Source: Bradyrhizobium barranii subsp. barranii
GTDB lineage: Bacteria; Pseudomonadota; Alphaproteobacteria; Rhizobiales; Xanthobacteraceae
Reading direction: 5' to 3'
Assembly (NCBI RefSeq): GCF_017565645.3
Contig: NZ_CP086136.1
Location: 8,601,501 to 8,665,500, forward strand
Length of the DNA stretch: 64,000 nt
In this document: positions 63,575 through 64,000 of the stretch, in pieces
How positions within the stretch are numbered: the first letter of the stretch is position 1
Layout: every line of letters begins with the position of its first letter
The notes under the pieces: model-generated
What the model was told of the DNA's origin: nothing
What the model saw: the letters and a program-made list of their open reading frames with translations, nothing else
The model's database searches: none
Translations under genes and position numbers: made by a program

Positions 63575-64000
63575 ATGACGTCCAAGACGCCAGTTGAGTT
63601 GTTGCCACGGCCTGCGAATGTGTCGCGCCGCGGCTTCGTGGGAGGCCTGTCGGCGGGCATTTTCGGCGCGGTGGCGTCCGAGGCCGCCGGCGCCGAGACG
63701 CTGGCCGACGTCCCCGATCGCGGGCCGGGCGCCGATCTCAGCGCGCACAGCGAACGCTCCCGGTTTGCAAAACTCGATCGCATCCCCGAGGCGACGCCGG
63801 GCAAGCGCAACGTCGACCCCGGCGACGCCATCAATTCCAAGACGCCGCACCAGAAGCTCGTCGGTAACATCACGCCGACCGACCTGCATTACGAGCGCAG
63901 CCATTCCGGCGTGCCTGATATCGATCCCGCGCAGCACCGGCTGCTCATCCACGGCATGGTCTCGAAGCCGCTGGTGCTCAACGTCGAGGATCTGAAGCAG
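63575..64000 (+). CDS. soxC: SoxC-like sulfite/sulfane dehydrogenase (5' part)
   Basis: The first 142 residues of a protein that runs off the window. A Tat signal (SRRGFVGGLSAGIFG, about residues 18-32) and the SoxC pattern NITPTDLHYERSHSGVP mark it as the molybdenum subunit of a periplasmic sulfite oxidase-type enzyme of thiosulfate oxidation. ATG 63575 follows GGGGAGATCAT. The cofactor-binding Cys lies beyond the edge. Confidence 0.85.
   Translation, partial: MTSKTPVELLPRPANVSRRGFVGGLSAGIFGAVASEAAGAETLADVPDRGPGADLSAHSERSRFAKLDRIPEATPGKRNVDPGDAINSKTPHQKLVGNITPTDLHYERSHSGVPDIDPAQHRLLIHGMVSKPLVLNVEDLKQ

Noticed and set aside
1..64000. tRNA, rRNA or riboswitch
   Set aside because: I looked for conserved arms and known leader motifs in the gaps and saw none I could support by eye; a covariance search would be decisive.

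Overview
The window reads as a high-GC alphaproteobacterial chromosome of the order Hyphomicrobiales, most likely Bradyrhizobium or a close relative. The gene content points there: FlbT, FlaF, MotC, MotE, a DUF1217 protein, an FtcR/LafR-type regulator and about 300-residue flagellins are a rhizobial flagellar set, and short flagellins with a LafR-like regulator fit the lateral (thin) flagellar system of Bradyrhizobium rather than its subpolar one. The genus call is inference from families, not from a search.

Bases 1-39371 are one flagellar gene cluster. From left to right: the tail of a MarR-like regulator with a four-cysteine C-terminus; a membrane coiled-coil protein; the OmpR-type regulator lafR (the only plus-strand gene in the left part); then long minus-strand operons. 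The first reads flgE-flgK-flgL-flaF-flbT-flgD-fliQ-flhA-fliR-fliJ-flgJ-flgN-like-unknown. Upstream of it is fliF-fliH-motB-motC-fliK-transglycosylase, then three tandem flagellin genes, then flgB-flgC-fliE-flgG-flgA-flgI-motE-flgH-fliL-fliP, then motA-fliM-small TM protein-fliN-fliG-flhB. A divergent plus-strand operon (DUF1217 protein-flgF-fliI) and a second MarR regulator with the same cysteine pattern close the cluster. Together they supply basal body, export gate and ATPase, hook, junction, filament, motor and regulators. I see no fliD, fliS, fliO, chemotaxis gene or sigma factor in the window. A short directional motif, two CAAGC-like half sites one 11-base step apart, lies about 43-59 bases upstream of most operon starts and about 137 bases upstream of the flagellins. 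It is a good candidate for the LafR operator.

Three flagellar genes (flgL, flgE, fliG) and one luciferase-like monooxygenase gene carry frameshifts. Three of the five indels look like loss of one base from a short G/C run, which suggests base-calling errors but could be true decay.

From 39372 to 40726 there is no convincing gene, only palindromic and probably dispersed repeats. Then come a PanE-like dehydrogenase, a cysteine-cluster protein, a HerA-like ATPase, a nickel uptake locus (NiCoT permease behind a near-perfect NikR box, followed by its TonB-dependent receptor, which is split by an IS3-family element), a branched-chain-amino-acid-type ABC transporter with a fused LivH-LivM permease, an AhpD-like/CMD/luciferase-like monooxygenase cassette with an orphan MetQ-like protein, a MATE efflux pump with a divergent TetR regulator, an unknown protein with an internal duplication, an orphan Tat-exported peptide-binding protein, an AraC regulator, and the beginning of a soxC-like gene cut by the window edge.
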